Assembly: GCA_003640385.1 (NCBI GenBank)
Contig: RCAB01000240.1
Span: 1 to 64,000, forward strand
Direction: 5' to 3'
From: Setaria digitata
Lineage: Eukaryota > Nematoda > Chromadorea > Rhabditida > Setariidae
Length of the DNA stretch: 64,000 nucleotides
The notes under the pieces were generated by a model, which saw nothing but the letters and a program-made list of their open reading frames with translations, was not told the DNA's origin and ran no database searches. This document shows, one piece after another, positions 1 to 13,090 of this stretch. The first letter of the stretch is position 1. Every line of letters starts with the position of its first letter. Both the position numbers and the translations under genes were made by a program.

Positions 1-287
1 TTATTTATTTTCATTTATTACCATGGAATACATCAATTACTTCCTCGGTAATCACTTTACTTTAATCACTTTTTATCTGGTGGCTGTCATTCATAAATGC
101 AGAACTTCTTTCTCTCTTCTTTTTAGTAATAAATTTATCCATATGGGGGGAGGAATTGTCTGTTAAAAATGCTTTTCATATTAAGATTGTTCAGTAGTGT
201 TTTTTCTTTTGCTTGTTGAAATTTTTATTAATAGTTTGCATAGAATTCTCATCAAGTCCATTTTAGACAGATATCGAAAACATTCCA
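1..287. other. Left edge, AT-rich, no gene recognised
   Basis: AT-rich sequence without an open frame of note. A T-rich AG acceptor at 269-270 lies 17 bases before the start codon of the next gene and could be its trans-splice or 5' UTR acceptor. Confidence 0.5.
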
Positions 288-1792
288 ATGAGCAACATGA
301 CTTTAAGAACACCGACAAAACGAAGAAGGGAGAAATCATGTAGTTATTTATAAATTTTTGCTTGTGGTTGTTTTGATTTATTTTTTTTTTTTTTTGTTTT
401 TGAAAACTTGTTTGTGATTGTTTCTGTCCGTGTTAATAATCGGATCTTAATATAGTTACATTTGATTTTCAGGTAGTAGCGTTCCGGAAAAACGACCTAG
501 AGGACGACCAAGAGGGCGACTAAGTGGGCGACCAAGAAGACGACCGAGAGGACGACCGAAAGGACGAAAAATAGAGTTGCTTACTTTTGAAGAGGAAGAT
601 GATGGTAACAATTTAATGTTATTATCTCTTAAGTTTTATTTTTTGGATCTAAGGTCTTGTGAAAATTTATCGTCGTTTTGTTCAAATATATGACAATAAG
701 ACCAATAATAAAGAAAATTTTAAACTTCCTAAGTCAGGTTACAACAAATACCTCTGCAGTAATATAATGGATATTTTTCAGATGTTGAAGGCGAAGACAA
801 TGTTACGCCTACGGAGCCACATAATGAAGGATTAGCAAATGATTTTGAGCGGATGAAACTGCAGTTTGACGGTTAGCGTTAGAACTGATAAATATGACTG
901 CTGGAGTTAAATGAAACTTCGTCTATAGATTAACAACGATTATGATAGCTCATTTAATATAGTTATGTGGAAATTGGTGTGATAAATCTTTTCTGAAACA
1001 GAGGCGAATGGGAGAAAAGGAATGTGCGTTGGATTTTTGAGCCCAAAACTACCATCATAATATGCTAAGTTATCCAGTCTCAAGAACAGTTGTAAATAGC
1101 TGGAGGTGTAGCTGAAGAAGTATCCTAGTAGTGATTTTTTTTTATTTTCTGTTAATTTACACTATTACATTTTGGAAGCATTTTTTAAATAAAGCAGAAC
1201 AGTTAATTATTTAGGTAAGCAGGTGTCGCCTTCCGACAAAAAGAATACTGGTTCCGGTTCCGGATCGACAAGTAGCAGTGATGAAAATACCGTGCTTAGC
1301 TTAAGCGACGATGGTCAGATTTCATCGTTTATCATTTGTTCTTTCAGCATTAATTAGATATTTTAGTACTTAGTGTTGTTATATAATACTATCTCACATA
1401 TTACAACTATTTTATAGAATTAACCAACGCTTCATTTTCACGAAGGCAGAGTTATCGTAAGAAGGAGCGTTTGACAGAGTTTTCGAAGACAAATATTTTC
1501 ACGCGAACATTGGCGGGAAAGGTGAGTATTGTCATGTATCTTACCGTTTTCTTTCTTTTAAAAATTACAGTTTCCAAAATTGCCCATTGGCTGGCGAGTG
1601 TTTCAGAGCTTGTTTCAAAAATGCTGAATTTGAATTCCGTTTCTTCCAGTATAAATTGAGCTGTGCATGCTTCAGACGTTAAGTATTGTCCAAATATTCT
1701 TGAAATATTTTCAGATCAAGAGTCGGTTTTCAGAATATTTAAATTTTGAGTTTGAAGCTGCATTCGCATTAGCAATCCCAAAATACTGGTGA
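288..1792 (+). CDS. AT-hook-rich basic protein, 6 exons, 184 aa
   Basis: Probable DNA-binding nuclear protein of unknown function. Exons 288-339, 473-604, 782-871, 1215-1313, 1418-1521 and 1715-1792 join in phase with GT-AG introns and give 184 residues ending in TGA. Residues about 25-48 are a dense run of arginine/glycine/proline units of the RGRP or RPRGRP kind, the core of AT-hooks that bind the minor groove of AT-rich DNA. An acidic segment (EEEDDD) and a serine/acidic stretch follow, then a basic stretch (RRQSYRKKERL) and a short aromatic C-terminus. The start was chosen because it lies 17 bases after a plausible splice acceptor. The donors of exons 1 and 4 (GTAGTT, GTCAGA) are weak, so those junctions are less sure. 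I do not recognise the protein outside the AT-hook run. The nuclear role is inference. Confidence 0.6.
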
Positions 1793-3085
1793 TAGGAAAA
1801 TTATTGGATGGCAGAAAGGACATGACTACAGGAGAATGCAACAGAAAAAAAGCAAGCTGACCGATACGATCTGATGTGCCTTATAAAAATTCGTCAGTTC
1901 AAAGAAACACCTGAACAAACGGCTACTTCGCTGCAAAAGAAGACTGAAAAGCAGCCACTTAAAGTTTTGCAGCGCGCTGTATTTCTGACATTACGAATTT
2001 GTGAATGTACGTTATATATTAGTAAAATTGTAAGAGCTGCAAGTGGTCTTCATTCATTACTACATACAAAGAAATTGGAAGATATTGTAAAATACTGTAG
2101 CTGATTCCTAACAACCATAATTTTGTTCTGAAATTTAGACCGATTCTTAAAGAAGCGCAGTCTTTCAGTTACTCACTTTTGACACAATTCATTGCTGCTG
2201 TCAATTCAAATCTGTCAATTTTCTGTTTCTAACTGATTTCCGCATCTTTTCATGAGAAATTATCCAAAAAAGTCGTTATTGAAGTCCGTTAGAGCCACAA
2301 ATACTCCCGGCCAAAACGATATACAATGAGTATTTACAGGGAAGAGGGAGTGTCTCTTTGTTACCAACGATATATATACCTTTTCAGTTAATGTATTCAG
2401 TATCTTAAACTATTCGAAATTTAAGAGCTGATGATTATTTCCTTCTGATGACCTGTGTTTTTAACAAAGATTAATTCAATCTTCGACTGATCTTCAATTA
2501 CATTTTAATTAACTGAATCAAACATATTAGGAAAAAACCAAGCATTTTATGCCGAACTATTTCAAAATGAAGACACTAATAATCACTGGAATATATTACC
2601 AGGCTCCAAACTGATAAACATATAGCTTACTCGGGTTGTTCAGGCATAAGCAGGCCAAAACATCCTTTCAGAAAAGTTTCCATCTCAATGTATTACTACC
2701 ATGATAATGCAGCTCCTTCTTACATTATTAAAAGATGGAAGGTTGAGAGAGCTGGGAACTTAATTTTACAGTAGCTCCAGATATATTTACTCGATATACC
2801 CTTCCAGTGAAGCTTTCTTTTGCCCTCCTAAATCTCCTTACGTTCAATCAGCTCAACATCTAAAACAAATGTCACCAATGCTGAAATCAACTTTACTATA
2901 TCAGTTAATCTTTAACCATACTGTTTAGCGTATTTTTTCATCCAGACATAATTCTCCGACAAATATTTAGTAATAAGAATGATCAGGATATCAATTCATA
3001 AATAATTTATTTAAAAATACAAATTAATAGACAACATAAATATCTTATACTTCTTAATAGATGTTTTAGAAAACAAGCAACACAA
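1793..3085. other. Intergenic spacer between convergent genes
   Basis: No gene can be supported. A likely AATAAA poly(A) signal for the minus-strand HERC4 gene lies at 3006-3011. The stretch 2640-2860 holds a possible transposase relic, listed separately. An open frame at 1874-2104 has no supporting features. Confidence 0.5.
2640..2860 (+). pseudogene. Possible decayed mariner-type transposase fragment
   Basis: One plus frame reads through RP, RK and then YYYHDNAAPSY, with a spacing like the mariner catalytic block (RP..RK..HDNARPH). About 30 codons later, after a stop, it reads YLLDIPFQ-stop-SFLL, which resembles the YSPDLAPSDYHLF block. Several stops interrupt the frame and no terminal inverted repeats were found, so if real it is an inert relic. 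The resemblance is judged by eye only and could be chance. Confidence 0.3.
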
Positions 3086-6000
3086 TTACACTAGATTAAA
3101 ACCATGGCTGTGTTCCAAACATATAAGTAATCTGCGCCTCATTTCTTCACGATCGGTAACATTTGGTAAATCTAGCAAGTTGAAACATGTATGTGCCACT
3201 GGTAGTGCGTTTTCATCACATGGCTGTATTCGCATCTTCACTGCTGACATACCCTTCAAATCATTAACTTCTTTTTTAGTTAAACTTTATCTATTGCTTT
3301 AATCCGCAAAAATTCTAGACTATAGTTGCATTGTGTTTTTATTAAATACTATGTAGCTGTGATGAAGATATAGTTGAATGATTTATCACTATATGGACTT
3401 TCATCCGCGATCCTCGAAAGCAAAAAGTGAAATATAGAACTTCTCCTCGATATGCGTATAGCCTTCCTTCCTATCTAATCTTATCTTCTATGCGAAACTA
3501 AAAGCAATTTTGCACGGTACAGTCAAATAATGAAGCAAACTTGCTTTCATCTTCCCAAAGAAGGATGAAATGCACAGCACAGCTATGCTCTTCTCGTAAT
3601 TCATCCTCAATGCAAAATATAATAACCTGAATCGGTATCCTCGTGCTTCCCATTAAAAACTGCAGGAATTTTTTTCTTTGATCAATATTTAGTCCGAAGA
3701 AAACTTCCCAGAAACAAAGAATTGCCTCATGTCTTGCGTGATATACACCTTTGTATTCTGTATTCTAAAATAAGTGATTTTAATGATGGAAAACAACCTC
3801 AAGCAAAAGTTTCTAAGATGAGTCAAGAAGAATCTATTCACAACAAGGTGATCAGAACTGTCCAAAATTGCGAAAAACAAAAATAAGAAAAGATCACCGT
3901 AACCAATTTGCAATATCCTTCAATGGAACTTACAATAAAACTTCAAAAAAGAAAAAAACATGCTTTCCGAAATAGATTCCAATCATAATTTTCATTACCA
4001 ACAACCATTTCCATAAGCTCTTGTGGCTGGAAGAAATTTAAAATTTTCGAATGCATTGCAGTTCCGAATCCTTCAGCAAATGAACGCATTTGACGGTCTA
4101 TTTCACCCTCACAACCTTCTTCCAAGCGTTTCTTTATATACAGCTAAAACACTTTAGAGTCATGATTCATCATCAAAATATGTGCACCAGTAGAAAGTCA
4201 TTTAAAATAATTGTACACTGAACCTCAACTACATATAATGAAATCCACTTAAGACAGCTAGCAAATGAATGTAGTTATAAGGGATGAGGACTCGAACAGC
4301 TTTTATGCATCGATTAACACTTTAAAAATTAAATGGAGAAAAGGATGATACAAACCTGAACAAATTCATGCTTATTTTTCTGATTTACTGGTATTCCTGC
4401 ACCATTTTCTTTCAGTTCAATATCTTTGCTATCTCCTAATAAGGATATGGAAATTACAAACGTCAAACAAAAAACTTCCTCGATATCATCTTCTTCATAG
4501 TCCAAAAGAGTCCTTAGCGACCTAAAAACTACCGCCGCATAAACAAAAATCTGTTTAATGACACTGATAGAGCTGGAAATGACATTACCACCTTTTCACT
4601 GATGTCAAAGAAAACAAAATTTTGCAACAAGAAACTTCATTTTTCTACTTATTTAAAACAAAAGGGGAAAACTTGCCTTCCTTCTGCAGGACTTAATTCA
4701 CTCAAATCTTCAAGTTCGAGTGGAACATTTAAAATTTTCTTATACAAAGCCAAAGGAAATGGAAAATCAACGAGGACACTATTATAGATAGCCAGTGCAC
4801 ATAGCATTCCGACAAGTTTAAAGCTTAATGAATCTGTTTCCACTCCTGAGAACCAAATTAAATGTGATTCATCATTTTCTGTGAACATCCCATATCTAAA
4901 ACCAATCATTGTAATAACACATTAGAATTTCTGAACTCAAACACTGATTAAGACAGCACTATGGCATGTTTGTTAAGTCGGTTTAGTAACTAGCAGTTGA
5001 AGCATATGAGAAAGAAACCGAAAAGAAAACAAAATTTCAATAATCTAAGCAATTTTAAATCTCCGTCCAAATTTTCTCTGAATGCGAAAATCTTTAGAAC
5101 AGTTAAAAACTAAAATTATTTATATTTTCTGACTTACTTTGCCTGAAGCAGTTCTTGAAAAAGCAACATGAAGAATTCCTTTTTCACACCACCAGCATCG
5201 TCTGCTTCTTCACCAATGAAGTGTACCTGGGTAGAATAATAGATGATAAATTCGAAGGGATGCTAGAGATATAATCACATATTCAAAAATTCGATACTAG
5301 TATGCAAGCAATAAGGGGAGATATTACCGAAACAGAGCGGCAGAAATCCTAGGGAGCTTCCAGTGTGTTGAAAAGAAAGCTCTATATTTTTGACTTCATC
5401 AACCAAACATAGCTGATGATGACATAGTCCAAGAGGATTAGAAAATAAATGAATGTATAATGTACCAAATCCCCCGCTAAAATTTCAATGATGAATACTG
5501 TTGAGCAGCGCAAAATTCATTTGCCGAAAAATCCTGATCCTAGTGATAACAAATTGCTACTTGAATCTTAATAATATCCAAATCGTTCCAAATTCATTAT
5601 GATGTTCAGATATACTTTTAACGGTTTTTTGAGATCCATTTCCTTTGATGACAACAATGCAACCATTGCATCGTCAACAATATTATCGCGATGCACAGTC
5701 AATTCAAAAAAAGGATGGGGTTGAAGAGAGATATTGAAGGGCAATACCATAATTCCTGAAGTCGACATGGAGATCTGAAAGCTATTTTCAATAAAATTTA
5801 TCTCACGCACGTGTTACTGAAATAAAACACGTACAGTGGTTGGAGGAGCAAATTAGCCATTTCGTAAACCTGGAAATGTAACGAGCCCAGAAAATCTTTT
5901 TGGAACATTCCTAAAAAAATAATACACCTGCATTTGAATGTGGGCCTCAAGTTGCAGAAGATTTGTTTTTAATTCTGCATCCAGTAGAAAGGGATAATTC

Positions 6001-9000
6001 GACCAATAGAAAGGTTCTCGATGACCCTGAAAACTGATTGTATTCGCCATAAATTATTTGCTATTTGTAAAACCTTTATTTACAAAAAAAAAAAAAGGAA
6101 AATTCTAATTTCCCTCGAAGAAAGATTAATAAGCCTTCCTAAGAATTCTACAGCTCTTATTAAAAAAAAGCATTCAACGGTTTAGTCAACTGCAAAGGTA
6201 CCAATTAAGCAACAAACTTTTTAGCAATATCTTACACTAAATTCCCATTTAGCAAGATCGTTAGCCATGTCAACTTTTTTTTGCAAATTGTGGACATAAA
6301 ATTTGTCGTAAGCAATGAGTTTCTGGGATTTATTGATAGCATGTAGCCGTGATAAAATTGAACAGAAAGGGACGGCAGCAGAAATATTATTCGGCTCATG
6401 CTCCACAAGTTGCTCCAAAGCTTTGACCAACGCTGACACCAAACGATTGAAGTGACGACGCTCAAACAAAGACCACCATTTTTCTGAAAATTTTTGAGAT
6501 AAGAAATTTAAATACTTACTTGAACTTTGCACTGGGGAGAAGCCAGACATAATTTAAACCAATATGTCTAACAGGAAGAAAAAAATCGAGATAAGGTACC
6601 TGTTAACCAATGAAACGTATTGAATATAAATCATATTCAACCAACCTAACACCTTCCGATCCGCTTCTCGAAGAAGTTGAATTGCACGGACAAATGGTAA
6701 ATGGAGTGCTTTAACTGACACATAAGAAGGAGAGGAAAACAAGTAAAATGAAGGTAAAATGAGATAAACACGAAGGGATTCTAAAGATGTTATTTTCTCC
6801 CAAGATAGTTCCCACATTCCAGCTGCCTCCAGGCTTGTTAGCATCTGAAATTTCGTATTACACCAGAAAACGTAAGAATGCAAAAAAAGATAAAAATTGG
6901 GAAATCCAAATGGCAGAATAAGAAATCTCTTATTTGTAAAGAAAAAGAATTATCATAATTATTACCCATAAGTAAAAAAAAAGAAAAAAAAAACTAACTA
7001 TCTCCGCATATTGGTCCGCATCTGTATTTTCCGAAATAATGCTAGATGCTTGCACGACATGATCTAAATCCAGGCAACTGTTTGAGGCGCTACATCGATA
7101 TCGTTTTTCATTTTCATAAAGAAATGAGGCATTTATAGAAGATAAAGACGAAAACACAGATTCTAACTCCCTGAAATAAATAAGTAAACACCAAGGAAGC
7201 ATTGTGTTTTATCCTTTGGAAACCATCATAAACAACTGTAGGAAAAACAGGATCATTCTCAAAAATTTCCTTCATGACTTAAACTATTAAATTACCCAAT
7301 AATAGTTAATTTGTCACCAGCTGAGAACAAATCACGAACGCGCTGCAATGACAGATACTTCGGTTTTTGAAGGTAACTGCTTGGACCAGAAAGCGCTTCC
7401 TAAAAGCCAGGATATAATCCAAGCACATTTCAAATACTATTCATAGTATAGGATATCTGCTTAACATGAAAATTTCATAAATTTTGCATTTTTAACTCTG
7501 TAATTCAAATTCTATGCTCATAAATTCAAAATGTAAGCATCAAAAGTTAGTTTATAAAAATGAATTAAAAAAAAAAGGAAGCTTACATATGCGTGTTTTG
7601 TATGAACCTGCAAGCAGAAGCTTTGATCCCAACCTGCGAATACCGATGCCACATTTCCAACTGAATCAATCATACGCGGTGTAATTTGATTTCTTGTATT
7701 TCCATGTCCCAATTGTCCATTGCTATTTAATCCAAAAGTATACATCTTTCCATTAGCAACAACAATCGTATGACACCTAAACTGATTAGTGAAAATGAGA
7801 AGAAAAGAATGTTTTCCTCTTCTAAACACAACGGTCAAAATAAACCTTCCGCAAGCAATCCTCGTTACATGACTTCCAAGCATTTCGGTTATACCTCTCA
7901 TACTGTTTTGTGATCTGTTTGACTGGCCACAACCTAATTGCCCAAACGAATCACTGCCGCATGAGAAAACTCGTCCTTCATGAGTGAGTGCAATAGCATG
8001 ACTATCACCACATTCAACTGCTACAACCGAATTGATATTTGGTACTTCACACGGAATAACGACATCTGAAATATCAAAAAATAGTGTTAAAATGTTCCAT
8101 AATTTGTAAGAACTTCATTAAAATTTCAACTTCGTCAAAGGAAGAAGTACTGAATAAAACTTATTGTCCTTGCAGAAAATTCATGTAGCGAAAGTTGAGG
8201 AATCACCAGGAAGAAAAACAGTCAGATTATAGGAAAGCGAGAATTTAAAAAGGATTCATGCTAATATAGTGAAGCTTACTGAATTCAATGGAAAATTCAA
8301 TTTATTACACTATTCTTATTCATTCTAAATACTGATACCACCATGCTTTAAGCATACCTCTATTTGTGAAATTACCAAGTTGTCCCTCTTCGTTTTTTCC
8401 CCAAGCAAATAATGTTCCGCTTGCTGTTAAAGCCATTGTAAACAAGTTCCCCGCACTAACTAAATAAAAGTGTATTAAAATTAAATTCTGGAAAGAACAA
8501 ACTGATTTAAAATGATATCAGCAAAACAACATGTAAGAAGTAAATAACAAGGAAAAACTTGCTCACCCTGAATTATAGGAACAGAAACGAATATTTCGAC
8601 TTCAGCGGGAGTATGTCGTATTCTTCCATCGGACTGCTGTCCCCAAACAAATACTCGACCACCTACAAAATTTTGAAGTTCAAAAATCAATTTTCAGTTT
8701 CTAAAGTTTGGAACTTCAAACTGATTGAACCAAATTTTACCTCCATTTAATGAAACCGTATGAGATGCTCCACAAGCCACTTGAACTGTTTCTGGCAATG
8801 ATGATACACGCCTATGAAATTGTTAAACAGTACAATAAAGTATGCAAGGAAAATTCTCATCTACAAAGTGGAAGAGAAATATTTTTTAGGATGAAATTAT
8901 TTTGAATTTCAGTCACAAAATGATTACAAGATAAGATTTCTTTCTAGTCAAGAAATTAACCGACACCTTTTTTTCCCCCTTATAAACATACTGATACTTC

Positions 9001-9824
9001 AAAATTATAACAGATAGAAATTAACTTTATTTGCACTTAATTATGAAAAATCAAATAACAATGAACCAAAACGTACTTCGGAGTATCTGAAATAAGGATA
9101 TCACCGGACAATGCAAGCTGTCCATGACTATTACTACCCCATCCAAACAATCGGCCATCATCCGAAACTGCCATACTGTGACTTCGACCGGCTGCTATTT
9201 GGATAATGCTAACGGTACTTGACATGTGCACAGGATATATGGTATATGAACCTTCTTTGATACCGCCTCGACCAAGTTCACCATTGTAGTTACTACCGCA
9301 TGACCATACCTATAAATATATAAAACATACGCTGATAAAAACAAAATTTAGAAATTGAAATTCATAAAACAATCAAAAAAATTAATCTTTTAATCCACTG
9401 AACAACCTTTATTACTGTTTCAGAAACATTTCAAAATCATAAAATTTTCTTTAATTTTATTTGTTGTACATAATAATTTGAAAAGATCAATGAAACTCAT
9501 CATTAAGAAGACTTAACAAAATTTTATTTGATTTAGCGGATGATCTCTTTTAAGAAAGGTACAAATGCAAAAATGCAGAAAAAAAAAAAAAAAATTCACA
9601 TAAAAAGAGAAGAAACAAGATACCTTTCCATCATCAGCTAAAAATAACGTATGCTTTTCACCACTAGCAATAGCTTTTACAGTAACACCATGCTGACCAG
9701 TAGGTGCACCATACACCTGTTGTGGATATCGTATCATTTCTGCATCAGTTCCAGATGTACCTGACCAAAAACCCAATTGACCATCACCTGCACATCCAAA
9801 AACGTACAACTGACGACGAGCCAT
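3086..9824 (-). CDS. HERC4: HERC4-type E3 ubiquitin ligase (RCC1 repeats + HECT), 19 exons, 1017 aa
   Basis: Transfers ubiquitin from an E2 enzyme to substrates through a catalytic cysteine; probably cytosolic. Exons: 9824-9624, 9309-9077, 8811-8741, 8662-8567, 8459-8358, 8065-7846, 7776-7587, 7399-7296, 7170-6999, 6844-6646, 6483-6236, 6026-5928, 5774-5616, 5226-5138, 4895-4677, 4521-4356, 4143-3964, 3764-3627, 3253-3086. All phases agree and the total is 1018 codons, close to human HERC4 (1057 aa). The N-terminal 370 residues form seven RCC1 blades (for example YVFGCAGDGQLGFW, MYTFGLNSNGQLGHG). The HECT domain covers about residues 690-1017, with EEADDAGGVKKEFF, ENYDWNLFRK|NTEYKG and the catalytic HTCFN at Cys985, 32 residues from the end as in HERC4. 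Introns at 4522-4676 and 3765-3963 start with GC. A TTTAG acceptor lies 8 bases upstream of the ATG. Poly(A) signal at 3006-3011. Only the last acceptor (TTTGAAG) is weak. Confidence 0.95.
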
Positions 9825-12800
9825 AACAATCTCTAAACAATAAAATGACTTTACACTTTTAAAATTGATAATTTCAAAACTTTATAAGAAGTGAAAACAT
9901 TCCTGAAATTTCGACGTTGTGAATTATAAATTTTTATTATTGATAGATGAATAAAAAAGGAAAAAAAAAAAACTCAAATAAAATAACTTCTTTCTTTCTT
10001 TACAAACTAAATTCATAACAATTTATTCATTTTTTAATTTATTACTACGACTTGGCTTATCATTACATTAAGATTAGATTTCTAATCATTAAATGAAACA
10101 TCAGAAGGCACTTATGGATGAAGAAAGACTAACTTGTGATCACTGATGCTACTCCTACTACACTATAATAATAGCCTTATTATGAAAAGTGTCACACAGA
10201 ATGGTTTATAATTTTAAAGAAAGAAGTTCCAGCAAAACGTTATCATATGAAATTTTTTTTTCAAGAATGCAGTCAACAAAAGTCCCACAAGAAATAATCT
10301 TTCATCCAGAAATATGGAAAAAAAAGAGGGATTAAAATAAGCTATAAACTTTTCAATGTACTTATATGTATAGGGAATAAAATCAGTATTAAAATTATTA
10401 TTATGGATAGAGCTTAGATTAATTATGATAATGACAGACTAGAACACATTTATATATCAGTGTATAGCACGCACAAGTAAGTTTTCATATACGTTACAAT
10501 ATAGCCCATTAAAACTAGCGTAAATCAGTAAATATAATTAAAAAATCAGTCAAAACTATTACTAATATATCACAGAAATGAGGGGAAAAAATGAAAAAAC
10601 TTGAAAAGCAAACGCTACCAAGCATCAACCGTATTGATAGCCAATAAACTTGAAATTTAAATGAAAAAATCATCAATTAATTCCGCGTTATTTTTCCGAA
10701 TAGACTACTAGCAATACTTGCTGAAAACATCAACAAATATCTACCTTTCCGGTTCCGAATCACATCAGCCACCGGATGAGTATGAACAAAACAAACGCAC
10801 CAGCAAAAATGAGAAACATTCAATTAAGGAAAAATAAATGCATTAGACTATGGGCAACTAGTAAATAACGGTACGTCCCTAGAATTGCTATCCTTATTTC
10901 CAGTATGTCCGGAATGCTTTGCAATTATCACCGGATAAAAACATTGCAATCTAGCATAGTGAGTTATATTTCAGTATATGATGCATGAAATTGATTATTA
11001 AATCATTAATTTGATAAATAAATTAAGAATAATTAGCAAGTAATATGTTTAAGTCGTTCATATGAGGAGAGAAAATTAATTCCTTTTAATTATTTGATTC
11101 TCATTTTTTTCCGCTCATTTCGCTCTCATTTCGCTAACACTTTTTTAATTAACTTTTGCAATATTTTATTCACCAAAATTTTTCCATTATTTTTGGCCTT
11201 TTTCTTTTAGATTTTTTATTATTTCTAGTATTTCAGTATTGTTGATTGAGATTGAAAAAACCTCTTATCATATTAGATGGAATTTTTGCATTGCCGTCAA
11301 CATTTTAGTACCAATATGGCTCCATTTCATTCCTTACTTCTCTTATTTTTGTACTGCTCTAGGCAAAGCTTTTTTGTCCAACATTTCCAGTTTTGTTTTG
11401 CCCAAACGGAATCCATCCTAATCAGCTTCATTTTCCAAAACCGGCGCCTTTCCGGTTGCCTCTCATCTATCCTTCGAGTTAGATCCTAGATCACTCCGGA
11501 TCATATCCACTACTGTCCAATGTCATCAGTTTCTTCTGTTTTTCCAGAATTTTTTCACTCCATTTTTTTAAAATTATTATTTAATTTTTGATTTTTATTT
11601 TTTTAGCCGATACAAAAATTAACAAAGCACCCTAATGGTGTTTCATTTCAGGCCGTTGACAATGCGGCTAACCTCACTGACAATTTAGCTAGCTACATCC
11701 TCTATTTTTTTTTTTTTTCAGAATTTTCCGGAACGGATTATGGCTCATAATTTGTTACCTGGCCCTGAAAATTCTGAAAAATTTCCGTCAATGTTTCAAA
11801 ACAGAATATCATATTTCGAGTGTACACTTCATTCCTACCATAGAATATTTCTTGATGGATGAGATAAGAAAAAAAAGGCTTCGATACAACTTTTCGGCTA
11901 ACGTCTAACTAAAACACAGCTATTGAAATAGGTGACAGCTCCAAAGTAAATTTGTATAAATCGTAAGGTGGCTAAAAAACAAAATCCAAGAAATGATGGT
12001 TTAAATTGACAGACGAAAATTAGCTGAAGAAGAAATAAATTTAAAAAAAAAAAGGGGAAAAAAATGAGATCTGAAGTTTAAATTACGAAAATTTTAGAGT
12101 AAAATAAAATTCCCAGGTTTTCGCTTACTTATCATGCCACGTACTCCTTAGCTTATACTTTTTCTTCAGGATTCTAAAGTAAAACATTCGTAAACTATTG
12201 CTGATAATCTAAAATATGAAATTTAGGCTAAAATAAAAGAAATTAAAATTGCTATATACTTTATGCTTTCTTTCATTCTTTCATCACTTTGCATTTCTCA
12301 ACATTTTTTCGTTCAATTTCTTTTTTTTTTGAAAATTTTCTTTCAATTTTTTCGTTTCATTTTTTTCCTTTCAAAGAAAAATTTTATTCATTTCATAATA
12401 GCAATAATATTTTTCTCACTTCAACCAATCATTTGCCTTTATTTATCATATCATGCTAAGGGAAAGAAAGGAATGATAGCATTCTTTGTTTACTGTGTGA
12501 TAAAATAATTATCATTTTGCGAACCATTTTTATCGTTTGTTCTAATTAGGTCTTCGTGTCAAATAATACATTCTACCATCCATCTAATTCGGTCACATCA
12601 TTCTCTTTTAAAAAGGATGAGAACAGTCGATTTCTCAACGCAATGTTCGCCATATTTTTCGCTCATATTTTGAAATTTTCCACTGATTAACATTATCATA
12701 TCACAAATAAGACAACTAACCAGCAGGAATCTAACATGTTTAGTTTAAATTAGTTAGATTTGTGAATAGAAAAAGGGGCCTACCAATTGAATGCAAAACA

Positions 12801-13069
12801 ACTGGAAAGATTTAATTTAGGAAGGCAGCTCATAAGATACTTTTTTACCTTGTAATCTTTACTGAAATAGATGAAACGAATGAGGAAATTAAAGTACTGA
12901 ATGTACTATAATTAACTTAAAGAAAATATATGATGAAAATTATTTAACAATTGGTTTTTTTTTTATTTGAGAACTATCACATATTTGATCTATGTATTAA
13001 TTTTATGGAAAAAAAAAAAAAAAATTACATTTGTGAAAACTTTTCCTCCCTAACTACTCCTTTTTTCAG
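9825..13069. other. Divergent intergenic region between HERC4 and HADH
   Basis: About 3.2 kb, AT-rich, presumably holding both promoters. A less AT-rich patch at 11270-11530 has no convincing reading frame. Two short open segments follow plausible acceptors at 11652-11700 and 11721-11863 on the plus strand (the second reads into FPERIMAHNLLPGPENSEK), but no donors or partner exons were found. Confidence 0.4.
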
Positions 13070-13090
13070 GTTTAATACTGGTGTTACAGA

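Noticed and set aside
11239..11489. Overlapping 60-70 codon frames in a less AT-rich patch
   Set aside because: Phe/Ser-rich without domain or splice signals; the patch is kept only as part of the intergenic description.
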